Assembly: GCF_003589595.1 (NCBI RefSeq)
Contig: NW_020653900.1
Location: 4,103,223 to 4,167,222 of the forward strand
Origin: Hyposmocoma kahamanoa
Taxonomy: Eukaryota; Arthropoda; Insecta; Lepidoptera; Cosmopterigidae
Direction of reading: 5' to 3'
Length of the DNA stretch: 64,000 bases
Under the pieces are notes generated by a model. That model worked only from the letters and a program-made list of their open reading frames with translations, did not search any database and had not been told where the DNA came from. Positions within the stretch are counted from its first letter, which is position 1; each line of letters begins with the position of its first letter. Positions 21,467 to 31,767 of the stretch are shown in pieces. The position numbers and the translations under genes are program-made.

Positions 21467-21510
21467 GGTTACCGGAAAGTGCGCGAAACCGGATTCATCC
21501 CCTAGTTTCC
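21467..21510 (-). repeat. MITE D end fragment beside the gap
   Basis: GGTTACCGGAAAGTGCGCGA and GATTCATCCCCTAGTTTCCC match the D3'-side block seen at 22058-22090 and, inverted, at 24075-24120. Confidence 0.6.
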
Positions 21511-22002
21511 CCTACTACGTGTCGCTTGCCACCGCGTGGTGTACGCTATAGTAGCACGCCATAGTAGGCACGACTTATTCCTCCCGTCACTTATTATTTT
21601 AAAAAAAATATTTGGTGTGGTCTGATGATACACGAAACTTTGTTAATTAGCTAAGGTTAATTAGATAGTACCTCAAATGGCTTTGGTTGGTTCCGCATAA
21701 CACTGAAAGTATTGAATCAACTTTGGGAAATAATATATAGTAAAAATGAAGATATTATACACTGATGACTATATAGTGTGAAAATGTCAAGTATGAAGCT
21801 GCATCTTTTGATTTTGTCGAGTATTACTTATTTGACAGTATTGAGAACAGGAGTAGAGTGAGTAGACCCCCGCGATGTGAGTGGAGGGAGTAAAAGAGTT
21901 TTTGTCTTTGTCCAGAGGCGTAGCTAGTGCAGATTCATGATGTCTAACCCAGTGGGAGACCACAACTCCGGGTAATCATAAATTTAAAATTCTACGAGAA
22001 AG

Positions 22003-22411
22003 ACCGACCTCAAAAGTACGTGGAATTACATCTATTTGCCAAGTTTTATTGGAATCGGTTACCGGAAAGTGCGCAAGCCCGGATTCATTACAAGATACAA
22101 TGAAAATCGGTTCTTACTACTCAAAACATATTGAGAGAGAAAGACGCCTTGAATTAGAGAACAGCAAAATCAACCAGTGAAGTAATTGCTCCTTATAATA
22201 AAATTTAGGCGCTATTTACAAAAATGAATCTTCATGCGTGAACGCCACCCTTACAGGTGGATGATTTTCTTCAAAATTAAATGGGACCACTTTGAAGGTA
22301 CCCTCTTTCCAACAAAAAAAGAATCATCAAAATCGGCTTACAAATACAAACATACATAAAAAATACAGTCGAATTGAGAACCTCCTTTTTTTGAAGTCGG
22401 TTAAAAATCAT
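22003..22411 (-). repeat. MITE D, copy D4, interrupted
   Basis: Left end ACCGACCTCAAAAG (22004), right end TTTTTTGAAGTCGGTTAAAA (22388-22407), so both termini are present. About 150 bp at 22090-22240 has no counterpart in other copies and looks like an insertion. Confidence 0.75.
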
Positions 22412-22419
22412 ATTGGTAA

Positions 22420-23330
22420 TTTAATTGAGCTACTATCCTGCAACGTGTGCCTAAACTTTTTAACTGATGACATCACGTTACGCAACTGAACCGCCAACAA
22501 AGTCAGATTACTTCCTCATTTATCTTAAAAATACCGCGTCAACCTGCCAACCTTTTTTTGTTGAATGGAAAAATTCCTATACAAAGGCTATTGTTACTTG
22601 CCCGATAACAGTATAACCTAACAGCCAGTATTAAATTCAAATGCAAATATCAATTCCTTTACATTTTCCAAACCGATTTCTTATTTTCAGAACTGAAACA
22701 GAATAATAGGCTTCTTTTCAATCCTCCTTTCAAATCCAAAAAGTGAAGAATTATGTCGTACATGAAACTAAATATTGTTGTAACTCAAATATGATAGAAT
22801 TGAGAAAATACGGTTTGGGAAGTCAAATAAATTACTTATGGGATCTTGTTGCGAATGATGTGATTATTTTTAAATATACATAATGTTTAGTTATCCCTTA
22901 AAAACGAGAATATAAATTTATTGGTTCCATTCAGTATTTGTTTGATCTTTCAATTCTCATATTCTCAATTCCACCATTTTGGAGTTACGAATTTCATCTG
23001 AATATATCGCACTGTTAATACAAGAGTGTATTAACTCAAAAAGAGGACTTTCTCAGAATCGATGAACAATGAATTACTCCTTCCCGCAAAAAAATCATTG
23101 AAATATATATGTTATAGTTTATTACAGACACTTAAACAATTTCTCAAATATATTTAAAAATAAAATGGAAAAAATAAATTTCATGTTTTTGAATTAGGAT
23201 TATTTTGGCCAGAAATAGTTACATAAAGTGTGTCTCATTTTGAGTTAAGTAGTAAAAAAAAAGGCTAAAAAGACGTAAAAACCAGATACAAAGATCCGAC
23301 AAACAAGCACATAGAAAAATTCGTGAGGTC
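22420..23330. other. AT-rich, nothing recognised
   Basis: ACAAAGATCCGACAAACAAG at 23288 is loosely complementary to the SINE E body that follows at 23425. No coding region. Confidence 0.35.
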
Positions 23331-23333
23331 CGC

Positions 23334-23530
23334 TGGTTCATTCCGTGGCTTAGTTGGTATAGCGTCTAGCACGGTTTGCTAGGAGACGTCGGTTCGAATC
23401 CGGCCGGATCGAAGGAATTTTTTCTAAGTGTTCGATCTTTGTATTAATAATTGTAACAAACTAGTGGAGTAATTTCACAAAACATGATTGAATAGCATGG
23501 AACATCATGACATTCAATAAAAACACTTAA
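23334..23530 (+). repeat. SINE E, copy with tRNA-like head
   Basis: A box TGGCTTAGTTGG (23346-23357) and B box GGTTCGAATCC (23391-23401) lie at tRNA spacing. The body is AAGTGTTCGATCTTTGTATT then CTAGTGGAGTAATTTCACA and GAATAGCATGGAACATCATG, ending near CATTCAATAAAAACAC. The sequence leaves tRNA form after the B box, so it is a tRNA-derived SINE and not a tRNA gene. Truncated relatives lie at 6139, 7040 and 17650. Confidence 0.8.
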
Positions 23531-23892
23531 CATGACCATAGTTTTGCAAAAATGGCACCTAAAAAATTTGTTTTGTATTGTATTATATTTTATGTTGCTA
23601 TGTTGTTGTTGTTGGGGAATATACACACAACAATTCATAATTCTAAAGTCATTTTACAAGTAAATTTTAGAACAATGTTGGCTGACACGTTATTGCTTAT
23701 CGGCATCAAAATTCAGTAAAATCATACAACCAAGAATCATGACTTGGTCATCTGATATCGTTCGTAACGACCACGAATAATACACCGGTCAGTTGGCTAA
23801 TGCCCATTACACTCTCGCCGCTAATGTTACGTTATGATAAGATTTCCTGTCAGTCGGCACCTTAATATTATTATCATAGAAAATACCGACCT

Positions 23893-24183
23893 TTTAACCG
23901 ACTTTAAAAAAGAAGGTCCTCAATTCGACTGCATTTTTTGTATGTAAGTTTGTTACGCGATAACTCCAGCTTTTGTGAACCGATTTTGTTGAATCTTTTT
24001 TGTTGAAAAGAAGGTATGTTGGAAAGAAAGCACCTCAGTATTGGTCTCAATATATTCCACCTCTAAGGGCGGCAAACTAAGGCATGAATTTGATTTCGGG
24101 CACTTTCCGGTAACCGATTAAACTTACAATAAAACTTGGCAAATAGATGCAATTCCACGAACTTTTGAGGTCGGTTTTTTTAG
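23893..24183 (+). mobile_element. MITE D, complete copy D5
   Basis: Starts TTTTAACCGACTTTAAAAAA and ends CTTTTGAGGTCGGTTTTTTT, giving imperfect inverted ends AACCGAC(T/C)T(T/C)AAAA. This copy shows that the dispersed 'CCGACTTCAAAAAAGGAGG' repeat is a terminal-inverted-repeat element of about 290 bp. Confidence 0.75.
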
Positions 24184-24261
24184 TACTCTGTACTATACTG
24201 AGATTATTATGTTGTAGGTTTTAAACAAATTCCATTTTATATACATTGTATATCAAATATC

Positions 24262-24538
24262 GTCTGTTTAAAGGTAAAACCACAAATGGAAAATGTTGTT
24301 TTTGTGGAAAATGATTGTAAATGATGAAAATGATTTTAATGAAAGCATTTTCCACAAAAGGTCTTTAATTTATACAGCTATGGCTATCTTTCTGCAAGTG
24401 TAACTCAATAACAAAAAAGCTATAAACTTAGTAAGAGTTTTATCTGCAGAAAAATGGTGAATTTCTTACAACTGGTACGTACATAATTTGGAGATTTTTT
24501 GTGGAAAATGTCACTTATGCGGTTTTACCTTTAAACAT
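24262..24538. mobile_element. MITE J, complete copy
   Basis: Ends TGTTTAAAGGTAAAACCACA and, inverted, TGTTTAAAGGTAAAACCGCA, with GGAAAATG/CATTTTCC blocks just inside. 277 bp, no coding capacity, flanking duplication unclear. Confidence 0.75.
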
Positions 24539-24637
24539 ACAATATAATCCCCATAATGTGAGTAGGATGACTGGTAAGTTATTTTCTCAGTATAGAATAA
24601 ACATGAGTCACACAGATTGTATCTATAAAAGATAAGA

Positions 24638-24930
24638 TATTATTTGTGACACTAAGTAACTGGACGAACAAGTCGTGCGCCTGATGGTATGCCACACACC
24701 TGTCCATAACAGTTGCAGTGCCACTCAGAGCTTTATATTGCAAAGATCTGAGGGGCACTGCGCCCGTAACCCTGAGACATAAGAATCCCATTTGTTTATA
24801 ATTTCACCAGCACCCCTTACCCTTGAAAACTGGAACGCAATAATGCTCACATTACTGCTTGGCGGCAGAAATAGATGAGGTGGCAGTGCTTCCCTGGACG
24901 TACTTATTCTGCTGGAGTTCTACTGCTACT
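24638..24930 (+). repeat. Repeat B, copy B8
   Basis: Near complete, from TATTTGTGACACTAAGTAAC to GAGTTCTACTGCTACTA. Confidence 0.88.
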
Positions 24931-25098
24931 ATAGCATCTACAACTAAGTTGTTCATTTCTTGTGCAATCAATGGGAATCATGCAATATGGGCCAATCGCC
25001 AAGACATTTTATTACACATATTTGTATACGTATAAAGTAAAAACTAAGCTTAACCTGCTGACGTTCCGCGTAATTTCGGTGCTTTCGTTCCTATCGTC

Positions 25099-25532
25099 GT
25101 AGTATAATAAGACAAGTAAGATAACTCCATACAAACGTAGCAGCGTGGCTTGTATGTGTGTTCGCCCCCGGTCGCCGTGTACAGACGCACACATTCGCAT
25201 AATAATAAAAAGCCCATGGAATGACCAAAGCGAGTGCATCGCGAGACTATACAAATCTGGACGTACTTACCCGGCACGCGGCGGCCGCGCACATATACAA
25301 ACCGCGCTACTACATAATAATAACAATAACGCGCACACATTGGGACATCCCCGCAATAGGGAAACCCCGTATCGCGGGTGCCATGGACACACACATAGAC
25401 AACCACAAATTACACACAAACTCGACCCCGTGACCTCTGCGTGGCAGTCTAGCATGGAAACCGTTCGGCCACAGAGGCAGTTAGAACTACTTGTATATAC
25501 TTACTATACCTACTTGTCTTACTATACTATGG
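25099..25532. mobile_element. Fold-back element F1, with SINE A2 inside
   Basis: Left end GTAGTATAATAAGACAAG, right end inverted CATAGTATAGTAAGACAAG. TATCGTC flanks both sides (25092-25098, 25533-25539). The left arm (ACTCCATACAAACGTAGCAGC...ACGCACACATTCGCATAAT) recurs at 34204, 35973 and, inverted, at 36840 and 61380. SINE A2 accounts for 25313-25481. Confidence 0.7.
25313..25481 (-). repeat. SINE A2
   Basis: Reverse orientation: TAACGCGCACACATTGGGAC tail, GGGTGCCATGGACACACACA, and head GCGTGGCAGTCTAGCATGG with the A box CCGTTCGGCCA in reverse. The B box is damaged (CTCGACCCCGTGACC). Confidence 0.85.
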
Positions 25533-25539
25533 TATCGTC

Positions 25540-26280
25540 ATAGTTTCATCCGAAAGACGTTCAATTGCTAGAAACAAATCTCGGCTTTGAATTCATATCG
25601 TTCTTTCCATTAGATGTCACTATTTCGATATAGTAGATTTCCATGACAAGAAAATGAAATGAAAATTGTTTATTTGCAAGCAAACACGGTATTGGTGATG
25701 GTAAAAGTGAATAATACTTGTACAAGCGTATTGCACCATTTCTGACATGCACAATTTTACAATATTATATCATAGTCATAGTCTAATAAACACTTACAAT
25801 ATTATTCTATTATCTGTCTTTATTATTTATTAATTTATGTCAATTTTTGTCATTATTTATGTCAATTATGATAGAAAGTTTAATTCACAACATTTAATGT
25901 ATTTTGATCATATAATTTCAATAATGTATAAATGAGAAATTCATCTCAACCGTAAATCAATTATCTAATAGTACTTTATACGTATGATTTTTAAATGCCC
26001 TTAGAGGCATTTGTTTTACAAAGTCAGGTATTAAATTAAACAATTTTATGGACATCTTATAACTATTTGTCATGGAACATGCAGTTTTACTACATAGAAG
26101 CGCCAGTCAAGTGATTTGGAAACCTGGATAAATATGAGTACTGTTTTTGTTCGAACATTTCTAAAGAGTCTCAGTAGCCGTTCATAAGGCTTTGCAACAT
26201 TATATTTACTTATAAATAAATAAATAATAATATTGAATTTATTCACTCACAAAGGTATATACTCGTAATAGTATATAATA
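25540..26280. other. AT-rich, nothing recognised
   Basis: ATTATTTATGTCAATT is repeated near 25830-25865; otherwise featureless. Confidence 0.4.
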
Positions 26281-26282
26281 CA

Positions 26283-26490
26283 TTTAGGAAATGAAACTAT
26301 TTTTCAATATTTCATTAAGGTTGTCAGTCAACCGTGACCATGGGACCTGTAAAGGGCCAGGAAATGAAACTATTTCTCCGGATTTAAATCGCGTATATTT
26401 GTTTTTTCAAACAAACCGACGTTTCGGGCCCTTTACAGGTCCCGTGGTCACGTACCACCAGTTTGAGATCCAGTATTTCCTGTAATGAAA
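26283..26490. repeat. Repeat C, inverted pair
   Basis: GACCATGGGACCTGTAAAGG (26336-26355) is matched by its complement CCTTTACAGGTCCCGTGGTC (26431-26450), giving a potential long stem with an 75-base loop. CGGATTTAAATCGCGTATAT and CAAACAAACCGACGTTTCGG lie between. Confidence 0.65.
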
Positions 26491-26754
26491 AATCCCAAAC
26501 AGGCAAGACTGCAGTACTAATTAATATGTTTTAGTTTATTCTAATTTCTACTATCAATTAATAATAAATTGAACTTAATAAAAATTCATTCAATAAAATA
26601 ATTTGTAAAACGTAATGTAGCGTAAATTCGAATGTTTTCTTTGTAAAATTAAAAATAAGGTATGTAATTTAATTAACAACTATTGTAACTATAGTGAAAA
26701 ATAGGGTGGTTTGCATCAATATTAGACATAACTGGTTGAAGACTGTACCACCTC

Positions 26755-26850
26755 AGCCAACCGTGACCATGGGATCTGTAAAGGGCCCGAAACGTCGGTT
26801 TCCTATGTGTAACTATCGCGAAAACCTAAGAACTCGATATATATAATACA
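26755..26850 (+). repeat. Repeat C copy
   Basis: CCGTGACCATGGGATCTGT...AAAGGGCCCGAAACGTCGG and CGCGAAAACCTAAGAACTCG, then an AT-rich TAATACAT array. Confidence 0.65.
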
Positions 26851-26935
26851 TTATATATAATACATTTATAATACATTATACATATTTATAATACATAATA
26901 CATATTTATAATACATTATTAATAAAATAAAAATT
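26851..26935. repeat. ATACAT-type AT-rich array
   Basis: Irregular repeats of ATAATACATT and ATACATATTT. Confidence 0.8.
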
Positions 26936-27245
26936 TAGGAATCTTTGTGAGACTCTGGTATGATTCCCTGTGTGACGGATCACCAGGCCCTCGCTTCAAC
27001 AATTGGACTCAAAGTGAACACTGTGAGTTAAATATAAAGCAAATTAAAAAGCAATTTAAAATGTAGCGTGTGTGTGTTTTCATTGTATGTGGTTATGTGT
27101 AGGTGTGTGTGCTATATGCTTTTTTTACATGTTCTAAATCTAATTGTGTTTATTTTTGGCTCGCATTTATCACGGTTTTGTTATTCAATTATTGTTATGG
27201 CTTGCGGTTGCCTACCTATTTGTAAACAACTAACATTGTAAAATA

Positions 27246-27498
27246 AACTTTGAAAGTACATTTTGTGGGTCTTCAGTCGTTTCATGGCCGCGACGCGGAT
27301 CTAAAACATTTTTTTAATACGCTGTTTCGCATCAGAAGAAAATAATTATTACGTAATCCTCTTTGAAATGGTGAGGCGAACTTTGAAAGTACATTTTGTG
27401 GGTCTTCCGTCGTTTCTGGCCTCGGCGCTGATCTAAAACATTTTTTTTTTAATACGCTGTTTCGCATCAGAAGAAAATAATTATTACGTAATCCTCTT
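27246..27498. repeat. Direct duplication of a 120-bp unit
   Basis: Units 27246-27363 and 27379-27498 share AACTTTGAAAGTACATTTTG, GATCTAAAACATTTTTTT and CGCATCAGAAGAAAATAATT, ending TACGTAATCCTCTT. They are about 90% alike by eye, with a 15-bp spacer. Confidence 0.9.
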
Positions 27499-27595
27499 AG
27501 GACAGTTACAAGGTTAAAGTTAAAAGTAGAAGCAAAAGTTATAATACGGGTACTACAAATGTGTTTTAACAAAATTAAATATGGCGTTGCAGTAA

Positions 27596-28037
27596 GGGCG
27601 CGTTCTCATTGTGTCACATTTTATTTCTCATTGGACGACTGTCGCGTCTAGCTTGTCCCCATATCAAGACTATTTGTCGTAACTGTATCGTGAACGTTTA
27701 TTTTATCGTTGAACAACTGTCGTGTCTTGCTGTTCCCACTACATCATGACGACAATTTATCAATTCACAGCAGCCGCCTTGTCGTTTGCACGACAGAATC
27801 GTTTGAAGCTGCGTTTATCTGTTCTCACATTTTTATCGTAACTTTTTATATATCGTCAGACGACTGTCGTTCTAGCTCTTCCCATTATCACGACAGTCTG
27901 TCGTCGTAAGGTCAAAAAATTCTTGAAGGACAGTTAATCGCGTTGTTCAATGTGTGAACAACTTCATTTAAATATACATGCCAGGACACTTTAAACTGCA
28001 CGATTATCTGTCGTCCCGACATAACAGGAACGCGCCC
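27596..28037. mobile_element. 442-bp MITE, GGGCGCGTTC ends, TAA duplication
   Basis: Left GGGCGCGTTCTCATTGTGTC, right inverted GGGCGCGTTCCTGTTATGTC. TAA on both sides (27593-27595, 28038-28040). GGG...CCC ends with a TAA duplication fit PIF/Harbinger MITEs. The interior carries repeated ACGACAGTCTGTCGT-like inverted motifs. Confidence 0.78.
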
Positions 28038-28044
28038 TAAAACG

Positions 28045-29724
28045 TTATTCGTATGACATAGATAAACGAAAATATCTTCACTATAAAGGTTTATTGAAGG
28101 ACTTGTTACCGGTTGCACAAATAATACAGTGTCGGTGATACCGCAAACCCTACCGCTTTTTCTTTTCTTTTTTATGTCGCTGGAAAATGTATTACGCATA
28201 CCGCTCGGCTCGGGGCAGCATCGAGCGGTTATGTGGTAGTCCCGTATACCCACTAAAACCCAGCAGTGGTTAACTCCATCGCCATAGAGAGACGACACAG
28301 GATCCGCTTGCGGATACTACTGGGACGTCTCGGCGGATGCCCCGTTCTATTGCTTTGGAGGGTGCCCCGGGCACCCTTAGTCTTGGTGGAAGGTGTCCCC
28401 AGACCTCATTCTACGGCGGGGGAAGGAGGCGGGCGTAAAAAGGGTTGTCAGAAAAAGTAAATAAAAATTACATTAGGTTATACACCAAGCCTTGTGGGAC
28501 CCACATGTTAGAAGTTCCAGTGCTTAAATGTATCACAGATCAGATACTCCCAGACCAGCCGCATGAGGCTATTGGAACTATCACGCACGCGCCGCATCAT
28601 TGAGGCAGGTCTCTTGCGTATTATCGCACTGAAGTTAAAAACCTCCTCCATACAAAAAATGTAGATTCCTTTAAGTAATAAATAATAACCAATTTGTATT
28701 TCTTAAAAAATAATACATTAAAAGTATGTGTACACCACACTAACATAGCAACACAAATTAGTAATTGAAGCTGTAAAGTTAGCAAGTTTCTGTATGATAG
28801 GAAGGTCATTTATTTAGTAATTAAAGGAAACTACATTTTATTTTTAATCAATAAATAAAACATCAGAACCTCAGAACCATCAAACATCAGAGCTTCATTA
28901 TTTCAGACGAATGACGTCCGTTACTAGACATTAGTTCATACGTCCGGAGTGACGCCTGCTCCTGGCAGCGACATTTGGCATTTTGAGAATCCGGCCGGCA
29001 TTCTAAGAATCTGACATGTTGCTAATCTGGGATTCTGTGAATCTGGCATTCTGCTAATCTGACATTCAGCCCGTTTGGCATTTTGCGTTTCTGGCATAAA
29101 GCGTTAGTTGCGCCTCCGCGAACTGCCTGTCGCTTACCTTCAGGCACACGACTGTTTCGTAACGTCACTTGGCCATAAAAAAGCTAAATTAAAGGTTTGT
29201 TATTCGATCTCCTCGCATATCGATCCTGGACCTAAGCTTGTCTTCAGATTTAGGTATTGGAATACTCGATCTACAAGTTTGATATCGAGCATGACGCGTC
29301 CAATGACTTTCTGTACACAGCCTTCTGTATGAGCAACCATGTTAAGCCATTGTGGACAGGACACACTTACTAGCTATAGGTATTATGGATGTAAACTATA
29401 GCACTCTGTTCCAAATAAAATACTAGATGCGCATTACGCCAAATCGAAGGTTTTATCTTTTTTTTTCTCTCTGAAGGACGAGTAACAACAAAAGCGACAA
29501 AAGGGCAATCTGAAAGCTCTTAACGGGTAAGGTTTCTCTCCATAGCGGCATCGACATATCGGTAATCACTTTTCTAGGAAAAATCTTAACATCGCGTTTT
29601 TAGAAATCTACAAAAATAGGTCAATGCCGTTTATGGGTGTACGAAATATTATTTGTGTTGTACACTACAGCGTTGTATATATGAATATATTATTAACTGC
29701 TGTGATAGCAGCCACTCATGTAGG
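28045..29724. other. Unassigned; GC-rich patch 28200-28440
   Basis: 28200-28440 is GC-rich (GGTGCCCCGGGCACCC is a perfect palindrome core near 28360) and may be retroelement-derived. The 64-codon frame there is arginine-rich without family resemblance. An odd series of TCTGGCATTCTG-like near-repeats occurs at 28980-29095. Confidence 0.3.
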
Positions 29725-29727
29725 TTA

Positions 29728-29878
29728 ATCGCACACGGCATCGTAATAACAGCGGCACCGCCGCCGCCGCTGCGGCGTTACTTGATACGGCGTTGCGGCA
29801 ATTCTCTAATAATGTAAGATTTTGGTTGATGACGCCGTATGGGCTGAATTGGCACCGCTGGCGCTGCAGTGTAACGCC
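29728..29878. mobile_element. Candidate 151-bp MITE, TTA flanks
   Basis: TTA at 29725-29727 and 29879-29881. The ends (ATCGCACACGGC / inverted GGCGTTACACTGC) match weakly. The interior is CCGCCGCCGCCGCTGCGGCG-rich. A relative of one end occurs at 19287. Confidence 0.35.
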
Positions 29879-29927
29879 TTAACTATTGTGGCTCAACAGC
29901 AAAAAAGGCGCTATTATGTAATCAGAT

Positions 29928-29990
29928 TTTTTAATAATATTAAGTGACGGCACGAACAAGTCGTGCGCCTGTTGATAAGCTCGTGCAGCT
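29928..29990 (+). repeat. Repeat B, 5' fragment (B9)
   Basis: TTTAATAATATTAAGTGACG then ACGAACAAGTCGTGCGCCTG, broken off where a GATA run begins. Confidence 0.75.
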
Positions 29991-30175
29991 TAGATAGATA
30001 GATAGATACACACTTTATTACTCACACACGAGAACAAGAACATTACATAAACAACTTAAAACTGATGTGAGCAAAGGCGGTCTTATCGCTAAGAGCGATC
30101 ACTTCCATACACCTTTACACAATACAACCTTTGAGTTAGAGGAAAGCTAATCGGAGCGGGAGACGTAGTGTGCCA
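29991..30175 (-). repeat. Non-LTR retroelement 3' end with (GATA)n tail, reverse
   Basis: GATAGATAGATAGATACACA, then CTTTATTACTCACACACGAG, GGCGGTCTTATCGCTAAGAG and GATCACTTCC. A tetranucleotide tail at the 3' end fits a non-LTR element inserted in reverse. It separates two parts of a repeat B copy. Confidence 0.5.
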
Positions 30176-30302
30176 ATTTTAGAAATAAAAAAATAAAAAT
30201 AAAACTTAATGATATAAATTCGTGTAGCTTACCATCAGTCCTATCCGTAAAACATAAAAGTTTTCGGTAACTAACATGATATGGACAATGTAAGAAATAT
30301 AT

Positions 30303-30535
30303 TTTTTTTTATTTGATAACAGTTGCAGTGGCACTCAGGGCCAAAGACCTGCTACCGCGCCAGTCACCTTGAGACACAAGTTCACAAGTTCCATACACCT
30401 CAAATTTCACCAGCAGCCTTACCCTTCAAAACCGGAAAACTGTAATGCTGACATTACTGTTTGGTGGCAGAAATAGGCAAGGTGGCAGTACCACCCTGGA
30501 CGAACTCTTTCACAAGGACCTCTACTGCTCCTAAA
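30303..30535 (+). repeat. Repeat B, 3' part (B9)
   Basis: GATAACAGTTGCAGTGGCAC to CTCTACTGCTCCTAAAA. With the 29928 fragment this could be one B copy split by the GATA-tailed element. Confidence 0.8.
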
Positions 30536-30939
30536 ACTTACACACAAAGCAAGGCACACGCGCATGTGTCACTCATTCTCGCAAATTTATTTAGTGTTAT
30601 AGTATTTATTATTGCCATCACTGTGTCTATATTATCTTTAATTAAAAACTAGTATTTGTAAGTTTGTGTCGAAGACAAAAAGACTCATAAAACAGGTTTA
30701 CTAAACTAGTTTGAACTCCTGTCTATAAAACTTTCACTTAAAACTTGTCAATTGAATATGACGATGTTTTATTACCGTAATATTCATTTAATCATAGAAA
30801 ATACTCTAATGGTTCATTATTATTAAAGATACTTACAAAGATCGGACACAAAGAGAACTTCCTTCGATATGTCTGGACTCAACTTCTTTCTTTTTATAAC
30901 CATCACTTACAATTATATATACATATGTATACCATGTAG

Positions 30940-31156
30940 AAAATAATAATAATGCACACACTCAGAGCCCCGCACTAGGGAAACTCTGTATCGCGAATGC
31001 CTTGAACACACATATAAAAAAACCACAAATTATACCCAAACTCACGAGAGAAATAAACATAGGCCATAGATATACATATCTCGCCCGGCTCGGGAATCGA
31101 ACCCGGGACCTCTGCGTGGCAGACCAGCATGGTAACCGTTCGGCTGCGGCGGTAGT
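30940..31156 (-). repeat. SINE A3, full length
   Basis: Tail AATAATAATAATGCACACAC, body CCACAAATTATACCC and ACGAGAGAAATAAAC, head with B box GGGAATCGAACCCGGGACC and A box region GTAACCGTTCGGC, all in reverse. Confidence 0.88.
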
Positions 31157-31227
31157 TGATGGTACAAGATGGGAGAAGATTAACTATTTTATTATTAAGT
31201 ACTATTAATTACCAACTACAGTAAGAT

Positions 31228-31767
31228 AGTTTTGTATGAAGTAACAATTGCAGTGCAGTCGAAGCTTTAAATCGCAAAGACCTGAGGGTACCTACTACAG
31301 TGTATATAACCACAAATAGAGCAATAAGGGCCATCTATCCCTGGCAACACATCAGGCAAATGGGCCTTATATCAATTTTAAATATCAACTCTCATTTGCG
31401 CTAAAATCACGAATTAGAAAACTGAAATAGTACAGCGCCAACAACTGACCTGTGTATACGTCTCCGTATATTCCAAAATATTCTGTATTTATTGTAATAA
31501 AGATAATATCTCTAACAATCGGAGCTGTTCCATTTGGTGGTGTGCGAAAACAGCAAAATATCTAATTACAAAACAAAGGGAATCACATTTCACCGGTAAT
31601 TAAATTTTAAATATGTAATTTTGGAATTTTCGTCCATTATAGCAAAGCTCAAGTTAAACTGGTCGATTTGAAATGAAAAAATTGACGACACCCATCTAGT
31701 CCCACGTGATTGTAATTTCACCAGCACCCTTAACCTTCAAAACCGGAACACAGTAATGCTAACATTA
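31228..31767 (+). repeat. Repeat B10, first two pieces, split by M1c
   Basis: Piece 1 (31228-31290): AACAATTGCAGTGCAG to AAAGACCTGAGGG. Piece 2 (31694-31767): GTCCCACGTGATTGTAATTT to CAGTAATGCTAACATTA. M1c lies between. Piece 3 is at 32739-32813 beyond the 971-bp TA element. Confidence 0.75.
31295..31685. mobile_element. MITE M1c, right end missing
   Basis: GTGTATATAACCACAAATAG and AAGGGCCATCTATCCCTGGC, then the same interior order as M1b. It stops at AAATTGACGACA, where M1b goes on to its right end. Confidence 0.75.

Noticed and set aside
21020..21505. 161-codon open frame
   Set aside because: Runs through 400 N; the readable ends are not coding.
23338..23412. A functional tRNA gene
   Set aside because: A and B boxes are present, but the acceptor stem does not close and the sequence continues as a SINE body shared with truncated copies.
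25145..25543. 132-codon frame and overlapping minus frames
   Set aside because: Entirely inside fold-back F1 and SINE A2.
26336..26375. Hammerhead ribozyme in repeat C
   Set aside because: The core would need CTGANGA; the sequence has CTGTAAA, two required positions off, and stem II would have no loop.
27912..28298. 128-codon minus frame
   Set aside because: Begins outside and reads through the right end of a PIF-like MITE; no domain.
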